DNA from: Glycomyces sp. YM15
Lineage (GTDB): Bacteria > Actinomycetota > Actinomycetes > Mycobacteriales > Micromonosporaceae
Direction: 5' to 3'
Length of the DNA stretch: 64,000 nucleotides
NCBI RefSeq assembly: GCF_016918015.1
Contig: NZ_JAERMK010000015.1
Coordinates: 73,133 to 137,132 of the forward strand
Under the pieces are notes generated by a model that was given only the letters and a program-made list of their open reading frames with translations, had not been told where the DNA came from and did no database searches. Of the stretch, positions 7,592-16,460 are shown piece by piece. The number at the start of each line of letters is the position of its first letter. Within the stretch, counting starts at the first letter, position 1. A program made the position numbers and the translations under genes.

Positions 7592-9219
7592 TGGCTCCGG
7601 ATCAGGGCCGGACTCGGGAGAGGCCGGCTTGGCTGCGGCGTCTCGCCCAAGGCGCCGCCCGCTACGCGGGCCGCGTCTCGCGTCCGCTGGTCGACCGCTT
7701 CCGGGCGTCGCTCCAACTGCGCGTGGTCTCCTCCACCCTGATCGCCTCCACGATCCTCGTCCTCATCTTCAGCTTCGTCGTGGCCGGCTCGGTCACCTCG
7801 GGGCTCCTCGACGATCGCCGGGACACGGCCGTCGAGGAGACCGAGAACGCCGCCGAGAACGCCGCCGAGCAGCTCGGCTCCTTCACCACCGAGTCCGACA
7901 CTTCTCTGGCCCAGACCATGCAGCGGATCGTCGCCGAACTCGGCGACGACCCGGCCTACGCGCCGTACATCATGCTGCGCACGGCCAACGGGACCGTCGC
8001 GAAGACCCACCCGGTGTCGGGCGGGGCCGAACCCAGCGCCGAACTCCAGAGCACGGTCGCGGAAGGCAAGGTCGCGACCCAGTACGCCGAGTTCGACATC
8101 GACGATGAAGGACCGCAGCCCTATCTCGTCGTCGGCTCGTACATCGACCTGAACATCGGGTACGAGATCTACGCGCTCTATCCGCTCGAATCGCAGCAGG
8201 AGGCCATCGGCCTGCTGCGCACCAACCTGGCCCTGGCCGGGGTCGCGCTGGTGCTGCTCCTCGGCGTGATCGCCGCGCTCGTGACCCGCCTCGTCGTCAC
8301 CCCGGTCCGCGAAGCCGCCCGCACCTCGCAGCGCCTCGCCGCGGGGCTCCTCCACGAGCGGATGGAAGTGCGCGGATCGGACGACCTCGCCCGGCTGGCC
8401 GGGTCGTTCAACCTCATGGCCGAGAACCTCCAGAACCAGATCCGCAGGCTCGAAGAGATGTCGATGATGCAGCGGCGCTTCACCTCCGACGTCTCGCACG
8501 AGCTGCGCACCCCGCTCGCGACCATGCGCATGGCCGCCGACCTGCTGTACGACAACCGCGACGAGTTCGACCCGCTCACGAAGCGCTCCACCGAGCTCCT
8601 CCAGCATGAGATCGACCGCTTCGAGGACCTGCTCCAGGAGCTGCTGGAGATCTCCCGCTTCGACTCCGGGTTCGCCTCGCTCGAAGTCGAGGCCGTGGAC
8701 GTCGGCCGTATCGCCGAAGACGTGGTCGAAGGCCTGTCCCGCCTCGCGGGCGAATGCGGCGTCGAGGTCGCGATCAAGAAGCCGCAGCGCCGCGTCATCG
8801 CCGAGGTCGACCAGCGCCGGGTCCACCGCATCCTCCGCAACCTCGTCTCGAACGCGATCGAGCACGCCGAAGGACGCCCGGTCGAGATCACCGTCGCCGA
8901 GAGCGACACGGCCGTGGCCGTGGCCGTACGCGACCACGGCGTGGGCCTCAAACCCGGTCACGCCGACCGCGTCTTCGACCGGTTCTGGCGCGCCGACCCC
9001 TCCCGCAACCGCAAGACCGGCGGCACCGGGTTGGGCCTGGCCATCAGCCTGGAGGACGCGAAGCTGCACTCCGGCACGCTCAAGGCCACCGGCGCTCCCG
9101 GCGTCGGCACCTTGTTCGTGCTCACCCTCCCCCTGCAGTCCGGGAACCGGGTCATCAATTCGCCGATCCCGCTGCGACTCCAGCAGAGTAAGGAGGCCTT
9201 TCGTGCGACGCAGGACTAG
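7591..9219 (+). CDS. mtrB: Sensor histidine kinase MtrB
   Basis: 542 residues from the GTG overlapping the mtrA stop (TAGTG). Layout: TM1 about 45-68, extracytoplasmic sensor region about 70-208, TM2 about 211-236, HAMP about 236-288, HisKA with His303 in VSHELRTPL, then the HATPase with N box (LRNLVSNAIEHA), G1 (DHGVGL), F box (FDRFWRAD) and G2 (GGTGLGLAI). It phosphorylates MtrA. The gene overlaps the start of lpqB by 17 bases, in line with a fixed three-gene operon. Confidence 0.97.
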   Translation: MAPDQGRTRERPAWLRRLAQGAARYAGRVSRPLVDRFRASLQLRVVSSTLIASTILVLIFSFVVAGSVTSGLLDDRRDTAVEETENAAENAAEQLGSFTTESDTSLAQTMQRIVAELGDDPAYAPYIMLRTANGTVAKTHPVSGGAEPSAELQSTVAEGKVATQYAEFDIDDEGPQPYLVVGSYIDLNIGYEIYALYPLESQQEAIGLLRTNLALAGVALVLLLGVIAALVTRLVVTPVREAARTSQRLAAGLLHERMEVRGSDDLARLAGSFNLMAENLQNQIRRLEEMSMMQRRFTSDVSHELRTPLATMRMAADLLYDNRDEFDPLTKRSTELLQHEIDRFEDLLQELLEISRFDSGFASLEVEAVDVGRIAEDVVEGLSRLAGECGVEVAIKKPQRRVIAEVDQRRVHRILRNLVSNAIEHAEGRPVEITVAESDTAVAVAVRDHGVGLKPGHADRVFDRFWRADPSRNRKTGGTGLGLAISLEDAKLHSGTLKATGAPGVGTLFVLTLPLQSGNRVINSPIPLRLQQSKEAFRATQD

Positions 9220-10942
9220 CCTCGCCGCCACCGCGGCCGTGCTGAGCGTCTTCTGGGCGCTGACCGCGTGCGGCATACCGACGGACAAGGCCCCCGAGGT
9301 CATCGGCGACGCGCCCACCGACTTCGACTCGTCCTCCGGGGCCAACCCGGAGGTCTTCAGCCCCACCTCGATCGCCAAGGAGACCGTCGAGAACTTCTTC
9401 AAGGCGGCCGCGGGCGACCCGGCCAGCCGCGACGACCGGCTCAACAGCTTCACGGTGAGCGGCGACGCGAAGTTCTCCGAGCCGACCGAGGACATCCGCC
9501 TCGTCGCGGCCCTCAACGTGACCGTGAACGACTCGAGCGACTTCGACTCGGCGACGGTGACGGTGACCGGCTCGGTCGTGGGCAACTACCGCGAGGACGG
9601 CTACGTCCGCATGAACTCGACCCCGAGCGGCTACGAGGAGACCTTCACCCTCCAGCGCGGCGACGTCGACGAGGTCTGGAAGATGAGCGAGCAGCCGGTG
9701 CACGCCGCCCTCAGCTACGACTACTTCACCAACGCCTATGAGCAGGCGCCGATGTACTTCCAGGCCGGGCAGGCCGAGCTCCTCGTCCCCGACCTGCGCT
9801 GGATCTACCGCGAGCTCGACGCGGAGACCCGCCAGCGGATGCTCCTCTCGTGGCTGCTCGCGGGCTTCCGCGACTTCGCGAGCGGGTCGGCGCACAACGC
9901 GATCCCGCCCACCACCACGGGCAAGATCAGCGAGGACGACGGTTTCGTGGTCGACCTCTCGCCGAGCGAGGCCATCGAGGACGAAACCGCCTACGCCATC
10001 GCCGCGCAGATCGTCTGGAGCCTCGGAGTCAACGGCGAGTTCACGCTCAGGATCGACGGGGACGTCCGAGTCGAAGGTGATGCGGACGAATGGCGGAGCT
10101 GGAACGCCATCCCGCCGAGCCTGCCCGAGACCGCGTACTTCATCGCCGAGAACACGGTGTGGGAGTACTCGGCCACGTTCGGGGTCACCAAGCAGCCCAC
10201 GGCCGAGCACTCGTGGGTCGGCTTCAGCGCCGAAGGACTCGAGCAGGTCGCGGTCGGCCCGCTCGACCGGATCGCCGCGGTCGTGGCCGGTCCGGAGGGC
10301 CTAGCGCTGCTGACCGGTTCGTCGGCTTCGTCGCTGAGGGAGGTCGCCGATCTCAGCGGGGCGCTCGCCGACCCGCAGTGGCTCGACCGGAGCACGTTGC
10401 TGGTCATCGACGACGGCGTCCCGACTCTGGTCCTGCCTGCGACGGGGGCGGTGCAGCCGCTCGGCGTCGGAGAGAACGTGACCGCGATGGCGCTCGCCGC
10501 CGATGGGCGCCGCCTGGCCTATGTCGAGGACGGCCACGCCTGGGTGGCGCCGTTGAGCGTCGACGCGGACGCGAACGTCACGGTGGGCGACCCGCGGAGG
10601 ATCGGACTGGACATCGAGAACGTGGAGGACGTGGCCTGGAGCTCCGAGAACTACCTGTGGGTGGTGGGGGAGCGGGGCAGCGACCAGTTGTTCCGAGTCG
10701 CGATCGACAATTCGCGGACCGTGCCGCAGGACGGCACGGGCACTGGGCAGATGCCGCCGATCACGCAGATCGCGGCGAACCCGGCTGATCCGAAGCGACC
10801 GAACGCCGATCGCGGCGAGCCGGTGATCATCGTCGCGAACACGACCCTGTACCGCGTCTACGCGAGCGATGCGGCCCAGGTGACGAACGAGGGCGAGCTG
10901 GTGGGCGGCACTGCGCCGTTCACGGTGCTGTCGGACAGCTAG
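9203..10942 (+). CDS. lpqB: Lipoprotein LpqB
   Basis: 579 residues from the GTG at 9203, preceded by a strong AAGGAGG. The signal peptide ends in the lipobox LTAC with the lipidated Cys at residue 23. A GerMN-type domain lies in the first half (around residues 50-300) and a beta-propeller-like region in the second half (TALVLPATGAVQPLG..., AYVEDGHAWV...). LpqB interacts with the MtrB sensor domain in mycobacteria and modulates the MtrAB pathway. Overlap with mtrB and the strong hairpin after its stop mark the operon end. Confidence 0.95.
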   Translation: MRRRTSLAATAAVLSVFWALTACGIPTDKAPEVIGDAPTDFDSSSGANPEVFSPTSIAKETVENFFKAAAGDPASRDDRLNSFTVSGDAKFSEPTEDIRLVAALNVTVNDSSDFDSATVTVTGSVVGNYREDGYVRMNSTPSGYEETFTLQRGDVDEVWKMSEQPVHAALSYDYFTNAYEQAPMYFQAGQAELLVPDLRWIYRELDAETRQRMLLSWLLAGFRDFASGSAHNAIPPTTTGKISEDDGFVVDLSPSEAIEDETAYAIAAQIVWSLGVNGEFTLRIDGDVRVEGDADEWRSWNAIPPSLPETAYFIAENTVWEYSATFGVTKQPTAEHSWVGFSAEGLEQVAVGPLDRIAAVVAGPEGLALLTGSSASSLREVADLSGALADPQWLDRSTLLVIDDGVPTLVLPATGAVQPLGVGENVTAMALAADGRRLAYVEDGHAWVAPLSVDADANVTVGDPRRIGLDIENVEDVAWSSENYLWVVGERGSDQLFRVAIDNSRTVPQDGTGTGQMPPITQIAANPADPKRPNADRGEPVIIVANTTLYRVYASDAAQVTNEGELVGGTAPFTVLSDS

Positions 10943-10951
10943 GGCGAGGCG

Positions 10952-10982
10952 AAAGGCCCGGAGCATCCTGCTCCGGGCCTTT
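10952..10982 (+). terminator. Terminator of the mtrAB-lpqB operon
   Basis: Perfect 14-bp stem (10952-10965 with 10969-10982) around a 3-base loop, beginning 10 bp after the lpqB stop. The arm starts with AAAGG and ends in CCTTT. Confidence 0.85.
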
Positions 10983-10998
10983 GCAGTGCGGTATCCAC

Positions 10999-11114
10999 GC
11001 GTCGACCGTGCGGTGCCGTCGGTTCACGGCTCGAGCCTTCGCAAGCTCAGGCGTCGACCGTGCGGTGCCGTCCGTTCACGGCTCGAGCCTTCGCAAGCTC
11101 AGGCGTCGACCGTG
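10999..11114. repeat. Tandem repeat of the DUF3107 gene end (52-bp unit)
   Basis: Two 52-bp units (10999-11050 and 11051-11102) differ at one base (G or C at unit position 23), followed by a third partial copy (11103-11114) inside the gene. Read on the minus strand, each unit contains the last codons and stop context of the DUF3107 gene, followed by GCTTGCGAAGGCTCGAGCC, which can fold (GAGC/GCTC inside CACGG/CCGTG). Confidence 0.9.
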
Positions 11115-11326
11115 AAGCCAACCGACCGCACGTTGGTCGCGGCGACCTCGACGTAAGCGATCTTCTCGACTGGGATGAACACCTGCCGGCCCTTGTCGTC
11201 TTCGAGACGGAGGACGCCGCCGTTCGTCACGGCCTGCTCGATCGTCTCGGACAGGTCCTTCGGCGACAGCTTGCTCTCCAACACCAGTTCGCGTGGGGCG
11301 TACTGGACACCGATCTTGACCTCCAC
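11099..11326 (-). CDS. DUF3107 small protein
   Basis: 75 residues from a GTG with AGGAGG five bases upstream. It matches the actinobacterial DUF3107 family (mycobacterial TB9.4 type), with the MEVKIGVQYAPREL start and KIAYVEVA near the end. The family has no established biochemical role. It lies downstream of and on the same strand as a TetR regulator gene, the same pairing as Rv3208-Rv3208A. Its last four codons and stop are repeated in the tandem array downstream. Confidence 0.9.
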   Translation of the reverse strand: MEVKIGVQYAPRELVLESKLSPKDLSETIEQAVTNGGVLRLEDDKGRQVFIPVEKIAYVEVAATNVRSVGFTVDA

Positions 11327-11493
11327 GGGTCCTCCTCAATCGAAATTCTGTGACGTCTCTACGGTTGCAAGACTACTCGTGGGCCCGCCCGGGACCGTCG
11401 CGGCGCAGTGCGCCGAGAGCGAACGGAGCGGCGCAAGGGACGTGTCAGGGCTCACGCGAAACGCTTGAAAACCGGTCCTGCCGTGCCGTTCTC

Positions 11494-11653
11494 TACCCGC
11501 GCTCGGCTTCGCCTTCACGCGGGCTGTGCCCCTCGCTACCCGCGCTCGGCTTCGCCTTCACGCGGGCTGTGCCCCTCGCTACCCGCGCTCGGCTTCGCCT
11601 TCACGCGGGCTGTGCCCCTCGCTACCCGCGCTCGGCTTCGCCTTCGCGCGGGA
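11494..11653. repeat. Tandem repeat of the TetR gene end (43-bp unit)
   Basis: Three identical 43-bp units at 11494-11536, 11537-11579 and 11580-11622, then a fourth partial copy to about 11652 that forms the 3' end of the TetR gene. On the minus strand each unit encodes PREGEAERG followed by TAG, and can fold as a hairpin with CCCGCG/CGCGGG arms around GGCGAAGCC. Confidence 0.92.
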
Positions 11654-12251
11654 AGTGCGAAATGCCGCGCCAGGCCAGTGTGCTCATGAGCTGGATGGCC
11701 TCGTCCTTCGGGATGGCGCGGTCGGAGGCGATCCACTTGCGCGCCGAGATCTCCGCGATGCCCAGCAGGCCGGTCGCGAGCAGTTCGGCGCGGGCCTTGT
11801 CGACGTGCGTGTCGCTCATGATCGTCTCGGCCATGGCGGCCACGCAGTCGGCTTCCATCTTGAGGACCCGCTCCGCAACCTCGGGGTCGTTGCGCTGGTC
11901 GGATTCGAAGACGAGTCGGAACGCCTCGCCCTGCGCGTCCACGAACTCGAAATAGGCGCGCATGGCGCGGTTGACCCGCTCTTTGTTGTCCTCAGTGGAT
12001 TCAAGGGCGTGGCGAACCTGGCCGACGAGTTCGGCCGCGCGCCCGTCGAGGAGCGCCAGGTACAGTTCGAGTTTCGACGTGAAGTGCTGGTACAGCACGG
12101 GTTTGGAGACCCCGGCGTTCTCGGCGATGTCGTCCATGGAGGTGCTGTGGTAGCCCTTGGACACGAAGACGTCCTGGGCGGCCCGCAGCAGTTGCGCCCG
12201 GCGTTCGCTCCTGGGCAGTCGGACCCGGCCCTCACCAGCGCTGTTCACCAC
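11622..12251 (-). CDS. TetR-family transcriptional regulator
   Basis: About 209 residues from GTG codons at 12251/12248, preceded by GGAGAGG. The N-terminal helix-turn-helix is clear (RRAQLLRAAQDVFVSKGYHSTSMDDIAENAGVS, then LYQHFTSK), followed by an all-helical ligand or dimer domain. It corresponds in position to Rv3208, upstream of DUF3107. The last eight residues (REGEAERG) are encoded by the tandem repeat unit and are charged and unlike a usual TetR tail. It is divergent from the Gln/Pro-rich protein gene across 173 bp. The ligand is unknown. Confidence 0.9.
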   Translation of the reverse strand: MVNSAGEGRVRLPRSERRAQLLRAAQDVFVSKGYHSTSMDDIAENAGVSKPVLYQHFTSKLELYLALLDGRAAELVGQVRHALESTEDNKERVNRAMRAYFEFVDAQGEAFRLVFESDQRNDPEVAERVLKMEADCVAAMAETIMSDTHVDKARAELLATGLLGIAEISARKWIASDRAIPKDEAIQLMSTLAWRGISHFPREGEAERG

Positions 12252-12424
12252 GGCACCTCTCCTCGGCACATGTCGGCCATCCGTCAGCAGCCCGCTCTTG
12301 CGACCTGAACGAAGTTTACGGAAACCTGAATACAGTCTCCCAGCGTACGGGGGCGACAAACGCGGGTTCGAGTCACTGGGCACGCCACGGTACCTTGAGG
12401 GCGGGAATATGAAGGAGTTGTCTA

Positions 12425-14479
12425 GTGGTGTATGACCAGAACCGACCGGATGAGCCGCAGCGTCCGAGCGGGGAGGAACGACCCGCCCGCAGGCGCATCG
12501 GCAGGTCTTGGGGACCGCCCGCCGAGGAGGCTCCCGAGCCCGCCGAGGAGGCGCGCCAGGGGATGGGCCAGGCGCCGGAGCAGTACCGGTTCGACCCGGA
12601 CCGGGGGCGCCGCCACCGCTACAGCGAGGACCCCACCGGGCAGGTGCCGAACGTGCCGGTGGAGATCGCCGAGACCGGCCCCATGGTCCCGGCCACCCGC
12701 CGCCCTTCTTCCGGCGAGCAGTTCGAGCCGATCCCGCCGGCCCCGCAGCATTCCCAAGCCCCCCAGAGCTTCCAAGGCGAGCAGCAGCAGTCGCCGTTCG
12801 CGCCGCCAGGTGTGAACCAGGAGTACAGCGCGCCGCCAGGTGTGAACCAGGAGTACAACGCGCAGCCAGGTGTGAACCAGGAGTACAACGCGCAGCCGGG
12901 CGCGAACCAGGAGTACAACGTGCAGCCGCAGGGCGGCAACCAGGAGTACGGTCAGCAGCCCGCTCAGGACCAGGGCGCGCAGCAGCAGGACTTCGGTGCC
13001 CCGCAGCAGCACCCGGGCTACAGCGCCCCGCCGATGCCCGGCGATTACGCGGCCCCGCAGCAGCATCCGAACCAGGGACCGCCGCAGCCGAACCAGGAGT
13101 TCGGCCCGCAGGGCGGCAACCAGGAGTACAGCGCGCCGCCCGGTGCCAACCAGCAGTACAGCCCGTCGCCCGCCGCGAACCCCGATTACGGGCCGCCGAG
13201 CGCGAACGGCGCCGCTCCCGCGAACCAGGAGTACAGCGCGCAGGAGCGGAACGCCGCGGCGCAGCAGTTCTACAGCGCCCCGCGCCAGGCCATGCCGAGC
13301 GAGCCGGTGAACCCGCAGTTCGGTCAGCCCGCGAACCAGGACTTCGGCGCGCAGCCGCCGCAGACCCCGAACCAGGACTTCGTCGCGCCTCCGGGCATGA
13401 ACCAGGAGTACGCCCCGCCCGGCGCGAACCAGGGGTTCGCTCCGCCGAGCGCCAACGGCTCGGGCCCCGGTGCGACGCAGGAGCACAACGCGCCGGCCAC
13501 CCCGCAGGAGCCCCCCGCGCAGGAGGCACCGGAGGACCGGACCCAGCCCTCGCCGGTCCAGATGCCCGCGCCGCAGCACACCGGCCCGATCGAGCTTCCG
13601 CACCAGGCCGCGCCGCCGACGCCGAGCGCGCCGACCCCGCGGCCGCACGCGATCCCGGGCCCGGAGCAGCAGACCGAGCAGTTCCCGATCGTGCAGCCGC
13701 AGTCGCCGGTCACCGAGGTCTCGCCCGCGGCGGTCCCCAGCCCGCCCGTCACCGAGCAGGCCCCGCTGCGCACGCCTCCGGCGAACCGTCCGCCGCTCGC
13801 CGAGCCCACTCCTCCCGCGACAGTAGAGAAAGACGTGAACGACCCCGAATCCGTGCGCCTCGTCGACGCCGTGCGCCAAGTCCCCGGCGTCCGCGACGCC
13901 TTCCACGTGACCGCCCCCGACGGCAACTCCAGTCTGCGCCTCGAACTCGAGGAGGGCGTCGACCCCGACGAGGTCCACGCGGTCGTCTCGGCCGTGGTCG
14001 CCGAGCAGCGCGCGGTCGAGCCCGGCCCGCAGTCCGCCGACGAGCAGGAGGTCCACGACCAGGTCGAGTCCCCGTCCGCCGAGGTCGAGCTCGCCAAGGT
14101 CGGCCCGGTCGAGCTGCGCCGCGTCGAGATCGAATCCGCCGGGCTCGAAGCCGAGGTCAGCGTGACCCTCGTGCTCGGCGACTCGGAGTCCACGGGCAAG
14201 GTCGCGGTGCCGCCGATCGACTGGCACATCCAGCACGCCGCCGCCGCGGCCACCGTCGAGGCCCTGCGCCCGCGCCTGGGCGCGAACGACGTGCGCGTCG
14301 AGGTGGAGCACGCCTCGATCGTCCCCACCGGGCCGGTGAAGACCGCGGTGGTCGTCATCCTGTGGCTCGACGGCCGCTCGGTGCGCCGCCTCTCAGGCGC
14401 GTCGGTGGTCACCGCCGAACGTTCCCGCGCGGTGGTTTCGGCTACATTGGGCGCGCTCGCCGGTGAAGTGACACACTAG
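12425..14479 (+). CDS. Gln/Pro-rich repeat protein with conserved C-terminal domain
   Basis: 684 residues from tandem GTG codons with AAGGAG upstream. The first about 470 residues are low complexity, rich in Pro, Gln, Asn and Ala, with no membrane segment or signal peptide. They include ten-residue repeats of the form APPGVNQEYS / AQPGVNQEYN and many scattered NQEY or NQDF motifs. From about residue 475 an ordered region begins (VRLVDAVRQVPGVRDAFHV, then VELRRVEIESAGLEAEVSVTLVLGD and KTAVVVILWLDGRSVRRLSG). This C-terminal part looks like a conserved actinobacterial domain I cannot name. It is the first gene of a run with the hydrolase, DUF3152 and moeZ genes. The repeats resemble intrinsically disordered, possibly aggregating segments; function unknown. 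Confidence 0.85.
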   Translation: MVYDQNRPDEPQRPSGEERPARRRIGRSWGPPAEEAPEPAEEARQGMGQAPEQYRFDPDRGRRHRYSEDPTGQVPNVPVEIAETGPMVPATRRPSSGEQFEPIPPAPQHSQAPQSFQGEQQQSPFAPPGVNQEYSAPPGVNQEYNAQPGVNQEYNAQPGANQEYNVQPQGGNQEYGQQPAQDQGAQQQDFGAPQQHPGYSAPPMPGDYAAPQQHPNQGPPQPNQEFGPQGGNQEYSAPPGANQQYSPSPAANPDYGPPSANGAAPANQEYSAQERNAAAQQFYSAPRQAMPSEPVNPQFGQPANQDFGAQPPQTPNQDFVAPPGMNQEYAPPGANQGFAPPSANGSGPGATQEHNAPATPQEPPAQEAPEDRTQPSPVQMPAPQHTGPIELPHQAAPPTPSAPTPRPHAIPGPEQQTEQFPIVQPQSPVTEVSPAAVPSPPVTEQAPLRTPPANRPPLAEPTPPATVEKDVNDPESVRLVDAVRQVPGVRDAFHVTAPDGNSSLRLELEEGVDPDEVHAVVSAVVAEQRAVEPGPQSADEQEVHDQVESPSAEVELAKVGPVELRRVEIESAGLEAEVSVTLVLGDSESTGKVAVPPIDWHIQHAAAAATVEALRPRLGANDVRVEVEHASIVPTGPVKTAVVVILWLDGRSVRRLSGASVVTAERSRAVVSATLGALAGEVTH
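12800..12949 (+). repeat. 30-bp coding repeats (NQEY decapeptides)
   Basis: Four near-identical 30-bp units in frame, plus a fifth longer degenerate one, encode A-[PQ]-P-G-[VA]-N-Q-E-Y-[SN]. DNA identity between the first units is high enough to suggest recent slippage or unequal exchange. Confidence 0.85.
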
Positions 14480-14484
14480 ATCCC

Positions 14485-15471
14485 ATGAAACGGGCACGGC
14501 TGGCCGAGGCGGGCGGGGTTCGCAATCCGACCCGCCCCCACCCGCCGTTCCCGGGAATGGAGCACCAGCTCAGTCGTCGCCGCCTGTTCATCCGGCACAC
14601 CCCGCCGACCGCGCCGGGCGCCGAGCCCGCCGTGTTCGTGCACGGGCTCGGCGGCTCCGCGCAGAACTGGACCGATCTGGCCGACGCGCTGTCAGACCGC
14701 CTCGCGGTCGACGCGATCGACCTGCCCGGGTTCGGGCATTCGGCTCCGGCCCCGCGCGTCACGGTCCCGCTCCTCGCGCAGGACGTGGCGGCCTGGATCG
14801 TCGAGTCCGGCCGCGCCCCGGTGCACCTCGCGGGCCATTCGCTCGGCGGGGCCATCGCGGTCTACCTCGCCGCGACCCGTCCGAACCTCGTGCGCACGCT
14901 GACGCTCATCTCGCCCGCGATGCCGTTCGCGAACCCGCGCCGCTCGCACCAGTCGCGATACGTGCCGATGCTCGCCGTCCCCCGCATGGCCTGGTTCGCC
15001 GACCGCGCCATGAGGACGCGCACGCCCGAGCAGGTCGTGGAGGACATCTTCCTCGGCACTTGGGCCGATCCCTCGGTGATCCACCCGCAGCGCCGACGGG
15101 AGGCGATCGCCGAGGCCCGCCGCCGCCTGGCAGTGCCTTGGAACTCGCGCGCGTACATCCAGACCTATCGGGGCCTGATGGCCTCGTTCTTCCAGGCGTT
15201 CGTGCCCGGCACGCATTCGCTGTGGCGGCTCGCCCGCACCATCGAGTGCCCGACCCTCGTCGTCTGGGGCAAACAGGACAAAGTCATCGATGTGCGCCAG
15301 GCCCCGCCCACGGCGCTCGCGATCCCCGATTCACGGCTGCTCATCCTCGACCGGACAGGGCACGTGGCGATGATGGAGCGCTGGCAGGCCGTCGCCCGTG
15401 CGATGGCCGCGATGTTCGACGAGTATCGAACCTCTTTGGAGCCCACTGATAGCGCTATGTCCGTATTGTGA
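14485..15471 (+). CDS. Alpha/beta hydrolase
   Basis: 328 residues, starting 5 bases after the preceding stop. Alpha/beta hydrolase fold: oxyanion loop VFVHGLGGSAQNW (about residues 50-62), nucleophile elbow GHSLGG (about 112-117), acid in WGKQDKVID and His in DRTGHVAMME. There is no signal peptide. It sits in an actinobacterial neighbourhood upstream of the DUF3152 and moeZ genes. The substrate is unknown; esterase or lipase-like activity is the family expectation. Confidence 0.9.
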   Translation: MKRARLAEAGGVRNPTRPHPPFPGMEHQLSRRRLFIRHTPPTAPGAEPAVFVHGLGGSAQNWTDLADALSDRLAVDAIDLPGFGHSAPAPRVTVPLLAQDVAAWIVESGRAPVHLAGHSLGGAIAVYLAATRPNLVRTLTLISPAMPFANPRRSHQSRYVPMLAVPRMAWFADRAMRTRTPEQVVEDIFLGTWADPSVIHPQRRREAIAEARRRLAVPWNSRAYIQTYRGLMASFFQAFVPGTHSLWRLARTIECPTLVVWGKQDKVIDVRQAPPTALAIPDSRLLILDRTGHVAMMERWQAVARAMAAMFDEYRTSLEPTDSAMSVL

Positions 15472-15539
15472 ACAAGAACCATGCCACAGGAGTCTCAGGT
15501 GTGGGCCCCTGGCCGCTCCGTCTGCCTTAGACTCGCGGG

Positions 15540-16361
15540 GTGGCAGAGGGACGGCTGGAACGCAAGCGCAGGCTCCGCAGGAGGCGCCGTTTCGTGTTCT
15601 TCGCGATCCTCATCGTCATGGCCGGCGCGGGCCTGTACTTCGCGTTCGGCATCGGCGGCAGCGAGAAGCCGCAGGCCCTCGACGACGAGGAGCGGATCGC
15701 TCCGAACAGCGTCGCCGACGCCGTCTCGCCCGATGCGGTTCCGCCCTCGCCGCCGCTGTACTTCTCCGGCACCGGCACTTGGACGTACGCGGTACCAGTG
15801 AACGACGCGGTCGTCGGCGACGCCGGGACCCTCCTCAAGTACGACGTGGCCGTGGAGAACGGCCTCGAACTCGACGCCGCCGAGGTCGGCGCGTTCGTGA
15901 ACGCGACCCTCGCCGACGCCCGATCCTGGACCGCCGGCGGCGCCTGGCGCTTCCAGCAGGTGCCCCAAGGCGGCGGCGCGGACTTCACGGTCTACCTCGC
16001 CAGCCCCGAGCAGCGCGCCTACCTGTGCGGCTCCCAGAACACGACGGTCTCGTGCCGCAACGGCGACAACGTCGTCATCAACTCGGCCCGTTGGATCACC
16101 GGCGTCGACCACTGGGACGGCACCATCGACACCTACCGCCAGTACGCCGTGAACCACGAAGTGGGCCACCGGCTCGGCCACGGCCACGAGGTCTGCCCCG
16201 AAGAGGGCGAGCCCTCCCCGGTGATGGCCCAGCAGACCTACCAGCTCGCGGGCTGCATCGGCAACGCCTGGCCGTTCCCCGACGGCTCGACCTACGTCTC
16301 TGGCCCGGCGGGCGATTACAACGGCCCCGACCTCCCGCCGGACGACTTCGTCGACCAGTAG
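15540..16361 (+). CDS. DUF3152 zinc metallopeptidase-like membrane protein
   Basis: 273 residues from a GTG. A basic N-terminus (KRRLRRRRR) precedes one membrane anchor (about residues 18-36), and the rest faces outside. The zinc-peptidase motif HEVGHRLGHGHEVC lies near residue 204, giving the HExxHxxGxxH-type ligands of metzincin-like enzymes. Cys residues flank it (YLCGS, VSCRN, GCIGN) and may form disulfides. It is the DUF3152 family (Rv3207c type), conserved next to moeZ. The proteolytic substrate is unknown. Confidence 0.9.
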   Translation: MAEGRLERKRRLRRRRRFVFFAILIVMAGAGLYFAFGIGGSEKPQALDDEERIAPNSVADAVSPDAVPPSPPLYFSGTGTWTYAVPVNDAVVGDAGTLLKYDVAVENGLELDAAEVGAFVNATLADARSWTAGGAWRFQQVPQGGGADFTVYLASPEQRAYLCGSQNTTVSCRNGDNVVINSARWITGVDHWDGTIDTYRQYAVNHEVGHRLGHGHEVCPEEGEPSPVMAQQTYQLAGCIGNAWPFPDGSTYVSGPAGDYNGPDLPPDDFVDQ

Positions 16362-16460
16362 CGTTCCACTATCCGGGAGCTCGCGTCCCATTCGCGTGAA
16401 GAACCGCACACCCGGCTTCCCGGTGGAATATCCAGCCCTTGGACATGCATTATTGAACAT

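Noticed and set aside
11494-11653. CRISPR array
   Set aside because: The units are contiguous with no unique spacers, and each encodes the gene end of the adjacent TetR. No cas gene is in the window.
12422-14311. Long minus-strand frame opposite the Gln/Pro-rich gene
   Set aside because: It is a shadow of the repeat-rich plus-strand gene, has no ribosome site, and gives only low-complexity Arg/Leu/Val sequence.
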